From Nostoc sp. NIES-3756 (lineage in GTDB: Bacteria > Cyanobacteriota > Cyanobacteriia > Cyanobacteriales > Nostocaceae): a DNA stretch of 64,000 bases. This document shows positions 54,839 to 63,881 of the stretch, in pieces. The notes below the pieces were generated by a model that saw only the letters and a list, made by a program, of their open reading frames with translations, did no database searches and had not been told where the DNA came from. Numbering within the stretch: position 1 is the first letter of the stretch; every line of letters starts with the position of its first letter. The stretch covers positions 4,560,501 through 4,624,500 of the forward strand of contig NZ_AP017295.1 of assembly GCF_001548375.1 (NCBI RefSeq), written 5' to 3'. The position numbers and the translations under genes were made by a program.

Positions 54839-55177
54839 AGCGTGCAACTATGGTTAGCTGCGATCGAAGATTTAGAACAATCTGGTCTGGAAACTACACC
54901 AGTTCCTAGTTCCTTCCCATTGGAACTAGAAAAACGTGAGTTTGCTTATCAGTTCTGGAATAACTCCGAAGGAACTCAAAGTGAGCAAGGACGCTGGGCA
55001 AAAGGCCCCTCAATGGATGGTAAGGGTGAGTTTGAGTATGTTGCTAACCCCCAACCTTTAGGGACAGAACCACATCCTCCCCAACCAGACCCAAAACTTC
55101 ACGGTACAGGAGACGTTCCTCATAACCAACAAGGTAACGGTTATAGCGCAGCGCCTTTAGTTGAGCGTATCATCTAA
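54839..55177 (+). pseudogene. 3' relic of a manganese catalase gene
   Basis: About 112 residues fit the C-terminal part of manganese catalases: WLAAIEDLEQ, FPLELEKREFAYQFWNNSEG, EQGRWAKGPSMDGKGEFEY, NPQPLGTEP and PPQPDPKLHGTG. Full proteins have some 190 more residues before this, with the di-manganese ligands; none are here. Similarity seems to begin at about 54839 and the upstream frame has no proper start. The tail frame is intact, so decay is recent or the piece is still read. MITE-like DNA lies 120 bp upstream. Confidence 0.7.
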
Positions 55178-55455
55178 TACAGGGAAGGCGTATTTTTCAA
55201 CTAGCACACATAATAAGGGAAAGGGGAAGAGAAGGTTTTTACATTTCTTTATTTTCCAGCCTGCTAATTACGAGAAATTCCCGCAACCAAATATCAAAAT
55301 CTCTCTTCCCCATCCCCAACGCCCAGCTTTTATTTTAGGAAAAAGACTTATTGGTCTGGTGAACAGAAATTTACCATATCAAAAATAATAGGTTACACTG
55401 TTTCGACATACTAGGCGGTGAGAGCTATGACCCCTCATCCCGCTTTTAGGGACTT
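55178..55455. other. Intergenic stretch after the catalase relic
   Basis: A mixed AT-rich sequence with purine-rich GGGAAAGGGGAAGAGAAGG near 55218. A 75-codon frame crosses it but has repeat-like composition and no ribosome site, so I see no gene. Confidence 0.35.
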
Positions 55456-55573
55456 AACTTAAAATAAAGAAAACGACCACAGTGATTACCGTGATCGTAG
55501 ACGAATTAACTATACGATATTGATTCTACTACAAACGTCTATTACCCTATCCCCCAAAAGGGGGTTTTTTTTG
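55456..55573 (+). ncRNA. Candidate small RNA with terminator
   Basis: ACGACCAC (55474-55481) can pair with GTGATCGT (55492-55499), 7 of 8. TAGACG and CGTCTA form an outer stem, and CCCCC (55551-55555) with GGGGG (55560-55564) plus eight Ts forms a good terminator. No coding gene ends just before it except the catalase relic 380 bp upstream. It may be a small RNA or a leftover terminator region. Confidence 0.4.
55551..55572 (+). terminator. Rho-independent terminator
   Basis: CCCCCAAAAGGGGG followed by TTTTTTTT. The stem is short but all G-C, with an ideal T run. Confidence 0.75.
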
Positions 55574-56159
55574 AGTAAGTACGCTAAAGTCCGTTCTTAA
55601 TGCTGTCAAGCCGCGATTGTTTGTCAGTAATGCTTGATTTTTGACTGATTTTGACCTTGCAGATATTGATTATCTGTGGTTGTGTGCGATCGCCACAAGC
55701 AAACACTACAGCCGCAGAAGTGGGTTTTTCTCTTGCATCTTATTTTCAATTATTACATCTACTCTAAGTTAGAGAAATTAGTATGACTCCTACTTGATTT
55801 TTCTAGTTGTTTATGAGAAAGTCTGATCTAACATAAAATACGGTAAATCGATAGACTTGCAGGAGTTGTGGTTGCTCTCAGCAAAAGGAAATTTATAGTT
55901 GTGCAAGTATAGCAAAACTGTAATCATCCCCATAGCTATCGAAAACTCATGACAAGAAGCATAGTAGTCATTTATTTAGCATTGAATAGCAACCATCAAT
56001 GCTGATGTGACCGCTAAAAGCTTCAAAAATCCGAAATCTCATCACAAATTCAATTGAAGTACCTTTTTTGGGTGCTGCTATTCAATTGGCTTAGACCCTA
56101 TTTAGCTGTTAGCCACCATTTGATGTGGCTATAACTTTTTACCTGTGGAGAACCCCTCA
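55574..56159 (+). promoter_or_regulatory. Leader region of the haloperoxidase-family gene
   Basis: No gene is seen in about 580 bp. One HIP1 site lies near 55687. An inverted repeat of TTCAATTG (56048-56055) and CAATTGG-type sequence (56093-56099), and TAGCTGTTAGCCACC before ACCATTTGATGTGGCT, could fold near the start. The ribosome site GGAG is at 56147-56150. Confidence 0.3.
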
Positions 56160-57983
56160 ATGTCAGTAGATCCCAATTCCCATCAAGGCTTTCCCTCAAT
56201 TGAAATTACTAAAGTACAACAGCCGCAAAGCAAAAAACGTCTATTTAATCGCAGCAGTGGTAGGCGGTCTTTTCTCAAAGGTGCAGGCTTATTTACAACG
56301 GCTGGGGTAGTTGCAGGAGTTGCAGGTACAATACCTCTTTCTCTTAAGGAAGGAGAAGGTCTAGTACAAGCTCAAGATGTTGTAGATAAGTCCCGCTATA
56401 GCCGATTGCATGAGAAAGCCTACAGAGTGCGTGTAGCCGCAGCAAAAGCTAACCAAGAGATTCCCATTCCTCCCCACCCCACCAACGGCGATGAGGAACG
56501 CTATCCTAACAAAATTGGCTCTGACTCCAGAGGTTTACCCCACAATAAGTTGGGTGAAGTTGACCTCAAAGCCTACGAATCTCTAACAAAAGCAGTCACC
56601 ACTGGCAATCATGATGACTTTGAAAAAGTCATTTTGGGTGGGACACGAAAACTTGTCAATGCTCAAGGGCCTTTAGCCATCAGTTTAGAAGGTTGTAATG
56701 TTGTGCAGGTAGCTGTACCGCCACCAGTTGCTTTAGCTACCCCAGAAAGGGCAGCTGAGGCTATTGAACTTTATTGGCAAGCTTTATTGCGAGATGTACC
56801 TTTTCATAAGCTACAAAACAACACCGATGATCCTTTAGTCTTAGCGGCTGTTGAAGAACTAAATAAGCTTTCTGCATTCAAAGGGCCTAGACAGAACGGG
56901 CGTGTCACGCCCCAAACTCTGTTTCGTGGTAGCGTCACTTACGTTGATAAGAGTGATAAATCAGGGATAACAGCAAAACATATAACTCCATCCGGGGTAT
57001 TAGTAGGGCCGCACATTTCCCAGTTTGTCTTATTGAACATTCCTTGGGGAGTTCAATATATTCCACCTGTGATTCGGACTGCTTTGCCTGGTAATGACTT
57101 CCTTACTGATTATGAAGAATGGCTCAACGTCCAGAATGGTGGGACTCCTAAATCGATTAAGTATGACCCAGTACGCCGTTACATATCTACAATTCGTGAC
57201 TTATCTGAATATTCTCACGCTCCAGGAGCATCATTTTTTGGCGCTTCTTTAATTTTGGGTACAGCTCGCAATGCTAACGACCCTTTTAGTGGTGGTATTG
57301 GCGCACCCTTAAATTCAGGTAATCCCTTTGTCAAATCAAAAACTCAACAGGGGGGCAATGGGTCTTTTGCTGTGGGACATTTACAAGCCTTATTGAATCT
57401 GGGTATATCCCGTGCCATCAGAGCCTCCTATTGGCAGAAGTTTTATGTACACCGCACTTTACGACCAGAAGCTTATGGAGGTCTGGTTCATAACAATATT
57501 GTGAATAAAACACAATATCCAGTTCACAAGGATATTTTAAACTCCAAGGCTCTAGCTCAAAGCTTTAGCAAATTTGGCTCTTATTTGCTACCACATGGAT
57601 ACCCAGAAGGCTCCCCAATTCACTCTTCTTATGTTGGTGGTGCAGCATCGATCGCTGGCGTTAGTGCCACACTATTAAAAGCATATTTTGACGAAGATTT
57701 CGTGATTCCTAATCCTGTAGTTCCTGACCCCAATGACCCGACTAAGGTAATTCCCTATACAGGAGAACCGCTAACTGTGGGTGGTGAGTTAAATAAGCTG
57801 GCGACTAATTACGCTCTTGGTCGTGGTCATGGTGGTATCCATTGGCGTACAGATGGTTCTGCCGGCTTGGCTTTGGGTGAAGAGATTGCTATCAGTATCC
57901 TCAAAGATGAAAGACTAGGTTACAATGAGAAATTCGATGGTTTTACCTTTACCAAGTTTGACGGTACAAAAGTTACTGTTTAG
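56160..57983 (+). CDS. Vanadium-dependent haloperoxidase family protein, Tat-exported
   Basis: About 607 residues from ATG 56160, with GGAG nine bases upstream; a GTG five codons earlier is also open. RRSFLKG (35-41) plus a hydrophobic stretch is a twin-arginine signal. The C-terminal half holds the vanadate-binding pattern of algal and cyanobacterial bromoperoxidases: WQKFYVHRTLRPEAYGG (near 427-438), SPIHSSY...G (near 486) and GRGHGGIHWRTDG (about 555-567) with the His that would hold vanadate. In relatives the second motif contains GHA, whose His is the acid-base catalyst. Here it is GGA (Gly494). So binding residues look kept but a key catalytic one is changed. Substrate unknown; the place outside the cytoplasm is inferred. 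Confidence 0.8.
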   Translation: MSVDPNSHQGFPSIEITKVQQPQSKKRLFNRSSGRRSFLKGAGLFTTAGVVAGVAGTIPLSLKEGEGLVQAQDVVDKSRYSRLHEKAYRVRVAAAKANQEIPIPPHPTNGDEERYPNKIGSDSRGLPHNKLGEVDLKAYESLTKAVTTGNHDDFEKVILGGTRKLVNAQGPLAISLEGCNVVQVAVPPPVALATPERAAEAIELYWQALLRDVPFHKLQNNTDDPLVLAAVEELNKLSAFKGPRQNGRVTPQTLFRGSVTYVDKSDKSGITAKHITPSGVLVGPHISQFVLLNIPWGVQYIPPVIRTALPGNDFLTDYEEWLNVQNGGTPKSIKYDPVRRYISTIRDLSEYSHAPGASFFGASLILGTARNANDPFSGGIGAPLNSGNPFVKSKTQQGGNGSFAVGHLQALLNLGISRAIRASYWQKFYVHRTLRPEAYGGLVHNNIVNKTQYPVHKDILNSKALAQSFSKFGSYLLPHGYPEGSPIHSSYVGGAASIAGVSATLLKAYFDEDFVIPNPVVPDPNDPTKVIPYTGEPLTVGGELNKLATNYALGRGHGGIHWRTDGSAGLALGEEIAISILKDERLGYNEKFDGFTFTKFDGTKVTV

Positions 57984-58024
57984 TTGAGTTATAGCTGGGG
58001 ATTGGGTGAATTGCCTTTAGCATA

Positions 58025-59536
58025 CTACGGTAGCCAAAAATTAGGTAGGATGGATTTACCCAATCCCCGGACTGTTTGGTTGAGCGATCGCGCCACTTGG
58101 ATATGTGCTTCGTCTGCTTCTACAGGTAAAATCTCAGCAGACGTACCCATACCTAAATGAGAAATAACTAAATTCGCCGCCTCTAAACCTGTAACATAAG
58201 CTTTTTCCTGTGACCATGAACCGTGACGGTTAACAATCCAATCACCACTCATAAATACATTAGAAAAACTAGTTTTAGCTGGCAACATATAAGGATAGCT
58301 CCCAGGAGCAAAATGAGTTACCGCTTGTGGTAAACGAATTACGCTACTATCTATTACTTTTGCTTCTCTAAATTCTGGGATGCAGGTTGTTAAATAACGC
58401 TGAACTGTAGAAATAATTTCTGTATCACTCCAATTTAAAAATTGATTTGCATGATAAAAATCAGCTTCTATTACTGTTCCTGGTTCATCTTTATATTCAT
58501 CATGTAAAGCATTCAAATCAAAGAATGTCCATCCTGTAGTAGTATCAAAACCAAAACAAGCATTTGAAGGACGAGGAATATCAATTTTACGGTCAAACCA
58601 AATTCGTGTCGCTAAAACATCAATTGCGCCTAAGTTGTACAAGTTCCGAAATTCAGAACGGCTTTGTAAACTAGGGCTATTAGAAACAATCTTCTTCATC
58701 CCGGTGATACCAACTGCAAAAATCACAGCGTCAGCATCAAATATCTCATTACCACAAACTACACCCTTTGCTTGATTATTACTATCAATAATTAAATCAG
58801 TAACACGGTGTTTTGGTAATATCTTTGCCCCTGCTTTTTCGATACATTCCACCCAAGGACGGAATATTTTTTCTCCTACAGTTCCCCTACACCAAACCAC
58901 ATCAAAATCAGCTTGATGAGCCAGAATAAAAAAGTAAAGCATCCCTAATGTAGCGGCGGCGGAACATTGTTCCCCAGGGGCAAATAAACCTACTAATAAC
59001 ATTGGTTCAAAAGCATCTTTATAAAGACGCGCCGACACACCAAAATCCTTAAACAATTCCCGCGCAGTTACACTGTCATAACGCCGCCAAGCTGCATCAG
59101 AATTATCAAAATCTACCACGGCATAAAGTAAAGGTAAGGCGCTGAGGCGATCAATTAAAGGTAGACGTTGGAATTGAGTGTAAATAAAAGTGCCTAAAGG
59201 CGTGGGGAGTCTGGGCAAGTCTTGAAAAATGGGTGATTCTACTTCCAACCCCGCAGGGGAATATTGGGCGGAACGAGTCCAGGTAGTGAAGGGATTAATA
59301 TTTAACTCGTTAATTAAGGCGAATATATTTCTGTAGGGATACCAAAAGCCATGAATCCCAGCTTCTACAGATTTTCCCCCTGGTGTTTGCCAACCAGCCA
59401 CCAGTCCACCAGGATAGGGGCCTGCTTCTAGAAGCGTCACATCGTAACCTTGTTTTGCTAGATGGTAAGTTGCACCCAACCCCGCCCAACCAGCACCTAC
59501 AACTACTACCCGTTTTTGTTGTGACTCTTCTGCCAT
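58025..59536 (-). CDS. FAD-dependent amine-oxidase-type protein, phytoene/zeta-carotene desaturase-like
   Basis: A 503-residue flavoprotein. VVVGAGWAGLGATYHLAKQG (from residue 11) is the FAD-binding motif, EAGPYPGGLVAGW follows, and the C-terminal NVFMSGDWIVNRHGSWSQEK with EKAYVTGLEAA closes the FAD site. This places it with cyanobacterial/plant-type carotenoid desaturases and their many uncharacterised relatives. GIHGFWYPYRNIF is typical of the zeta-carotene desaturase side. It converges with the haloperoxidase gene, so common regulation is not implied. Substrate unknown. Confidence 0.75.
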   Translation of the reverse strand: MAEESQQKRVVVVGAGWAGLGATYHLAKQGYDVTLLEAGPYPGGLVAGWQTPGGKSVEAGIHGFWYPYRNIFALINELNINPFTTWTRSAQYSPAGLEVESPIFQDLPRLPTPLGTFIYTQFQRLPLIDRLSALPLLYAVVDFDNSDAAWRRYDSVTARELFKDFGVSARLYKDAFEPMLLVGLFAPGEQCSAAATLGMLYFFILAHQADFDVVWCRGTVGEKIFRPWVECIEKAGAKILPKHRVTDLIIDSNNQAKGVVCGNEIFDADAVIFAVGITGMKKIVSNSPSLQSRSEFRNLYNLGAIDVLATRIWFDRKIDIPRPSNACFGFDTTTGWTFFDLNALHDEYKDEPGTVIEADFYHANQFLNWSDTEIISTVQRYLTTCIPEFREAKVIDSSVIRLPQAVTHFAPGSYPYMLPAKTSFSNVFMSGDWIVNRHGSWSQEKAYVTGLEAANLVISHLGMGTSAEILPVEADEAHIQVARSLNQTVRGLGKSILPNFWLP

Positions 59537-59582
59537 TTTCCTCTCCGATTGTTCTTCTCTTAACTAATTTATCAGTCTTGAG

Positions 59583-59640
59583 CGTGGGGAATAGGGAGGG
59601 ATGAGGGAGATGAGGGAGTGGGGGGAGAAATTATTAACTT
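59583..59640. repeat. Purine-rich GGGAGATGA repeat
   Basis: GAGGGAT, GAGGGAGA and TGAGGGAG units lie between the two - strand genes. They are the same family as the C/T-rich tracts at 1347-1410 and 13025-13076 and as the inserts in recJ and the caspase-STAND gene. Confidence 0.65.
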
Positions 59641-59662
59641 CCCTTTTCCCCTTTCTCCAGCT

Positions 59663-62600
59663 TCATTTGACAAATTCTGTCAAGAACTTGAAGGCTTTAA
59701 GAATATAAGTGGCGCATTCTTTGGGGGAGGTATTGTAGAACGATCGCCATGCACTGGCTTTGTCTTCATCGTAGCGATCGCCGCGTTCAGGATGATTTTC
59801 CAACCATGCCAAGCGCACAGCATGACCGATTAACACATCTAATACTATATATTCTTCGATTTGCAATTTGGGGTTTCTAGAGGCGATCGCAGCTAGTTCC
59901 ATTAATGCTTCGATGTTCACTTGGCGATACTCTGGCGCTTCGATTTTATTTAAGAGATGTTCAATCCGTAAGGCAAAATTCTTTTCGCCGGCTGTCATTT
60001 CTGATAGCATCACCTCACTATCTAAACGATTGCGTCGTTCTAATTTGTCACCAATAACTAGTCCTTTGCAATGGTGCATGATTAGCCAGACTTCTTGGAA
60101 GAAGTTTTTCGGAACGCGGTTTATTGCGCCTTCGGCTTGGCGGAAGCGTCGCCAACCACCAAGGGGAATTTCCATCTCTTCGCTAATAGCAGGTATTATC
60201 ACCCAGTCAATATCAGTTTCTTTTTGTTTAACGTGGAGTGATTCTTGCTGGCGTAATAGCTTACTCATCCCTGGATAAGCTGTTAATACTTGATGTAACC
60301 TTGTCTTGACTTCAAAAGGTGCAAGTTCCATCAACCGTTCGTAGGCTTCGTCTTGGGTAACTTGCAATTCTTGGGCGAGTTCGCTGGTAATTAAGAGGAT
60401 GAGATAACCTACCCTCAGGGTGAGTAGTCCTTGAAATGATTCGGGTTGGGATCTGATGAGATTACCAAGATAGATGAGGACTTCTTGAGTGAGGACGCGA
60501 TCGCGGATATCTTCACGGCAGAAGTTATTAATCTTCTCTGCAATTTCATTATGGGGCATCGGTACGGAAATTAGCGACGCTTCGCTATACGCCCTACCCA
60601 CAGCAATTTGCTTACCTCTGATTAAAATACTTGTAACAGCATCAGATAAGCCAATATCCACCATTTGCCGTAAACCAGCCGCCCGTCGTACTACTGCCCA
60701 AAAGCCCAACTCCCCAGCCTTGGTGTATACTTCATCAAGTAAATCGGCTACAGTTACGGGTTGCCCTGATTCACCAAAACCTGTATCAAATTCCAATCCT
60801 TGCAATCGAGTTAAAGTCTGCAATAACTCAATTTGCTCATATAAATTTTCTGATGCACGCAAGGATGACAGCAACAAACTCAAGTTAGTTTCATATTCCA
60901 CTTGAAATTCTTGGGTATGTCCTAAACGCCAACTTTTTCCCGGATGATATGCCAAGTAATAACAACGTTTGTTGGCATCTTGTACTGCTGAATGGTAAAA
61001 TTCCACATCAGACAGAAAATCAATTCTTTGAATTGCCCCGGTTAACATTAATTGATTCAATCGTCCTAATTTTACTGCTACCCCATTGCAGACACCATCT
61101 TTCAGTTCTTGCATCAGTTCTAGTAATGCTTCAGAACCGGTTTCTAACATGGTATGAGTTAACATTAAAGTCAAAATTGGCCGACCTAAATCACTCCAAT
61201 ATTTTTGAATATATGCCAGTTCGCTTTTAAGTTGGTCTACTAAGAAATGGTAATCAAGGGTTAAATAAAACTGCTCTGCATCTAAAAACGAAGGTAGAAA
61301 TACAATTGTCTCGCCCCGCAGACGGAAAATTCTCGATGTAGTCAAACTCCGCAAGCGCCGTACCGGACGACCTGTTAAACCTAGTTTATCATTACGTCCA
61401 ATTTGAGTGTAAATAGTAGAAAGTTCACTAGCTTGTCTTACTTGAATTGGTGCGACTTGCTTTGGTGTTTGGGTTTCAATCCCATAAACTGCTAATTCTG
61501 CTTGTAAATCTTCATCTTCTGCTAACAGGGCAATTTGTACTAAAGCATCTCGTTTTTTTCCTACACATAAATATCTACCCAAGGGGTCAATATCCCCAAC
61601 TGCAATTAACCCCTCACTCAACATTTGTCCTAAATAATATAAACTTTGCGCCCAAACTAAAGGGACGTTTTCATTAGGTACACGCAGCTGACTTTGAGGT
61701 TCTAACTTTTCCGCTTCGATATTTTCTGCGGGAACATAATACAATTCTGGTAAGAAATATAAACCGTCCCGTTCTACCAATAAAGTTTCTAAACCTTCTT
61801 GATAAAATTTGGCTTGTTTTTCATCACCACGGAACAAACCATCCAAAAGTAAATAAGTAAAAAATAACGGCCATTCACATTCAATATGTTCAAACTGTTT
61901 GAGTTCCCAAGGTTCGTAATGCAGACGTTGGGTATCTTCTAAAACGGTTTGGTGTCCATCACGCAAAAAGCGTTTACAGCCGTATTTGCCTTGGAGTTTG
62001 TTGATAATATCGTTGAGTGTGCGATCGCGCAAGCGCACATCTTCCACAGCAAACGCTGGATAACTAATAATACTCAACAATGCCGCATCAATTTCTTTGG
62101 ATGCAGATTCTCTTGGTAATAAAGATTCTAAAGTACTACGAGCGCGAGCAATTTCATCTGGCAGAACGTGAATTACTGATGCTTGACTACCCCACACCCC
62201 AAATAAATCCAGTTCGTTCATCGCTTCTAAAGCAGCCTTAGCCATCCCCACCGAACTGGCGTTTAACTCCACATTACCATGATTGATTTTATTTCCCCGT
62301 TCCCAAATCCCATAATCGGGGGTACGATAAGCCCGACCAATGTAGTAAACCAAATTCTGGACAAAGTTTACTTCATCGATGGTGTAAATAATCTGCAATC
62401 CCGAAGCTGTCATTTGTGCCAGGATCAATAAAAATATAGATGTGGCATCTAATTGTAAATGTCCCCATTCATCATCACCAACGACAATATCACCCGTAGC
62501 CGTGTTGTATTTGGCGTGTAACCCATCTAAGGGTGACTGAGTTTCTTTAAAGCGTTCTACTTTGTGCGCCTGACGCATCATTGCAAACAGCAACCCACGC

Positions 62601-62866
62601 ATCAGCTTGATGACACTGTGTTCTAACTCGTAGGTGCGTCCTTTATCTTCATCTACCTTGCGGTAAGCCAGCGCTAAACCCCAAACAGCCAAAATGCTGT
62701 AAACATTATCTCTCACCCAAGCATCTGTATAATCACCGTGGGCAGTGATGGCTGTACTCGCAGGTAGCAAACCAGTAATGGGACTTTGACGTGTCAAAAT
62801 CACCGTTTTGATTTGCTGATAATAGTATTCCAGTCGAGTTTGTAGTTCGGTGGCTGTTTTCATCAT
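59663..62866 (-). CDS. Phosphorylase-kinase-alpha-like / GH15-like protein
   Basis: A 1067-residue protein. The first ~450 residues are a six-hairpin glycosidase-like barrel of the GH15 clan: YTDAWVRDNVYSILAVWGL, DEWGHLQLDATSIFLL and DYGIWERGNKINHGNVELNA are strongly reminiscent of the alpha subunit of eukaryotic phosphorylase kinase. The C-terminal half extends with the matching regulatory region (HVKQKETDIDWVIIPAISEE, GGWRRFRQAEGAINRVP). Bacteria have no phosphorylase kinase catalytic subunit, so the protein may hydrolyse or sense glucans. The Glu near WERG could be catalytic. Start ATG 62866; a second ATG follows directly. Cytoplasmic. Confidence 0.8.
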   Translation of the reverse strand: MMKTATELQTRLEYYYQQIKTVILTRQSPITGLLPASTAITAHGDYTDAWVRDNVYSILAVWGLALAYRKVDEDKGRTYELEHSVIKLMRGLLFAMMRQAHKVERFKETQSPLDGLHAKYNTATGDIVVGDDEWGHLQLDATSIFLLILAQMTASGLQIIYTIDEVNFVQNLVYYIGRAYRTPDYGIWERGNKINHGNVELNASSVGMAKAALEAMNELDLFGVWGSQASVIHVLPDEIARARSTLESLLPRESASKEIDAALLSIISYPAFAVEDVRLRDRTLNDIINKLQGKYGCKRFLRDGHQTVLEDTQRLHYEPWELKQFEHIECEWPLFFTYLLLDGLFRGDEKQAKFYQEGLETLLVERDGLYFLPELYYVPAENIEAEKLEPQSQLRVPNENVPLVWAQSLYYLGQMLSEGLIAVGDIDPLGRYLCVGKKRDALVQIALLAEDEDLQAELAVYGIETQTPKQVAPIQVRQASELSTIYTQIGRNDKLGLTGRPVRRLRSLTTSRIFRLRGETIVFLPSFLDAEQFYLTLDYHFLVDQLKSELAYIQKYWSDLGRPILTLMLTHTMLETGSEALLELMQELKDGVCNGVAVKLGRLNQLMLTGAIQRIDFLSDVEFYHSAVQDANKRCYYLAYHPGKSWRLGHTQEFQVEYETNLSLLLSSLRASENLYEQIELLQTLTRLQGLEFDTGFGESGQPVTVADLLDEVYTKAGELGFWAVVRRAAGLRQMVDIGLSDAVTSILIRGKQIAVGRAYSEASLISVPMPHNEIAEKINNFCREDIRDRVLTQEVLIYLGNLIRSQPESFQGLLTLRVGYLILLITSELAQELQVTQDEAYERLMELAPFEVKTRLHQVLTAYPGMSKLLRQQESLHVKQKETDIDWVIIPAISEEMEIPLGGWRRFRQAEGAINRVPKNFFQEVWLIMHHCKGLVIGDKLERRNRLDSEVMLSEMTAGEKNFALRIEHLLNKIEAPEYRQVNIEALMELAAIASRNPKLQIEEYIVLDVLIGHAVRLAWLENHPERGDRYDEDKASAWRSFYNTSPKECATYILKAFKFLTEFVK

Positions 62867-63129
62867 CTTGTTAAACGCAGCTTGCGGAGTTACCCTGTGG
62901 CTGTGGTATCAATTGTATAAGCCAAGCCAAAGTGTAGGCGATGGTATTACAGCTGAGGGTGGTGAGGATTTATTATTATCTCGTATTCGTGACCATTTAG
63001 TTACATGATTGTTAACGAATGATTACGAAAGTCAACATTGAGGGTGGGAAAGTTGAATTAATTAACCGCAGAGGCTTAGAGATAATAGAGGAAATCTTAG
63101 ACTGCAAACTCTGCTTACTGTGGTGAAAT

Positions 63130-63372
63130 ATGAATGCTCACAAGATAGAAATCGTTTTAACTGAGGATGGAACTCTAACGCTACAGGGCTTACCCTTTCA
63201 TGCTGGGGATACGGTGGAAGTAATTATTCTGGAAACTAAAACTCCACAACACCAAGCCCAAAATTTACCTCAATCAAAGATAAATCCTTATCCTTTACAC
63301 AACACACAACCATACCGTTATGATGACCCTACAGAACCTGTCGCTTTAGAAGACTGGGAAGTTCTGCAATGA
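63130..63372 (+). CDS. VapB-like antitoxin
   Basis: An 80-residue protein. Residues 1-35 look like an AbrB/short antitoxin start (IVLTEDGTLTLQGLPFHAGD), and the acidic C-terminus (DDPTEPVALEDWEVLQ) is typical of a toxin-binding tail. It overlaps the next gene in ATGA (63369-63372), the usual layout of antitoxin before toxin. It should neutralise the PIN protein and repress the operon. Confidence 0.75.
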   Translation: MNAHKIEIVLTEDGTLTLQGLPFHAGDTVEVIILETKTPQHQAQNLPQSKINPYPLHNTQPYRYDDPTEPVALEDWEVLQ

Positions 63373-63758
63373 TTGTACTTGATACTCATATTTGGGTTTG
63401 GTGGGTTCAGAATGATTCACGATTGACCAAACAACAGCGACAATGGTTACAAGATTACGAGTCTGACGGTTTAGGAATCAGCATTCTTTCTTGTTGGGAA
63501 GTAGCGAAGTTAGTAGAAAAAAATAGGCTAATTTTACCTTTGGCTATTGATAAATGGCTAGAAGTTGCTTTAGCTTATCCTGGTGTACAACTATTAAATT
63601 TATCTTTACCTATAGTAATTGATTCAACTCAATTAACTGGCTTCCATAGCGATCCGTTTGATCAACTTATTGTAGCTACAGCCAGGTTCTACAATTGTCC
63701 TTTATTAACTATGGATGCAAAAATTCTTAACTATCCTGATGTGCAAACCCTTAAATAG
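63369..63758 (+). CDS. VapC-like PIN-domain ribonuclease toxin
   Basis: A 129-residue PIN protein. VLDTHIWVWW (Asp5), SCWEVAKLV (Glu), HSDPFDQLIVATA (Asp) and LLTMDAKI (Asp) give the four acidic metal-binding residues. It probably cleaves RNA and is held inactive by the upstream antitoxin, to which it is translationally coupled. Confidence 0.85.
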   Translation: MIVLDTHIWVWWVQNDSRLTKQQRQWLQDYESDGLGISILSCWEVAKLVEKNRLILPLAIDKWLEVALAYPGVQLLNLSLPIVIDSTQLTGFHSDPFDQLIVATARFYNCPLLTMDAKILNYPDVQTLK

Positions 63759-63881
63759 AGATATTCTCCTGAGATGGTAGGTGAAGTGTTACCTTGATGG
63801 GGCGATCGCATCTAAAAAATGTCACCCATTTCTAAAACTAAATAAATCATTGAGTATTTATGCAACCCCTAAAGGACATCT

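Noticed and set aside
55161..55388. Open frame of 75 codons after the catalase relic
   Set aside because: Low-complexity composition, no start signal and overlap with the relic's tail.
59868..61230. Long open frames on the + strand within the phosphorylase-kinase-like gene
   Set aside because: They are antisense to a well-conserved protein and have no family features of their own.
63019..63126. Possible 35-residue protein just before the VapB-like gene
   Set aside because: It begins with an ATG in reasonable context but has no ribosome site or recognisable family. It could be a leader peptide or a remnant; I would not annotate it without expression data.
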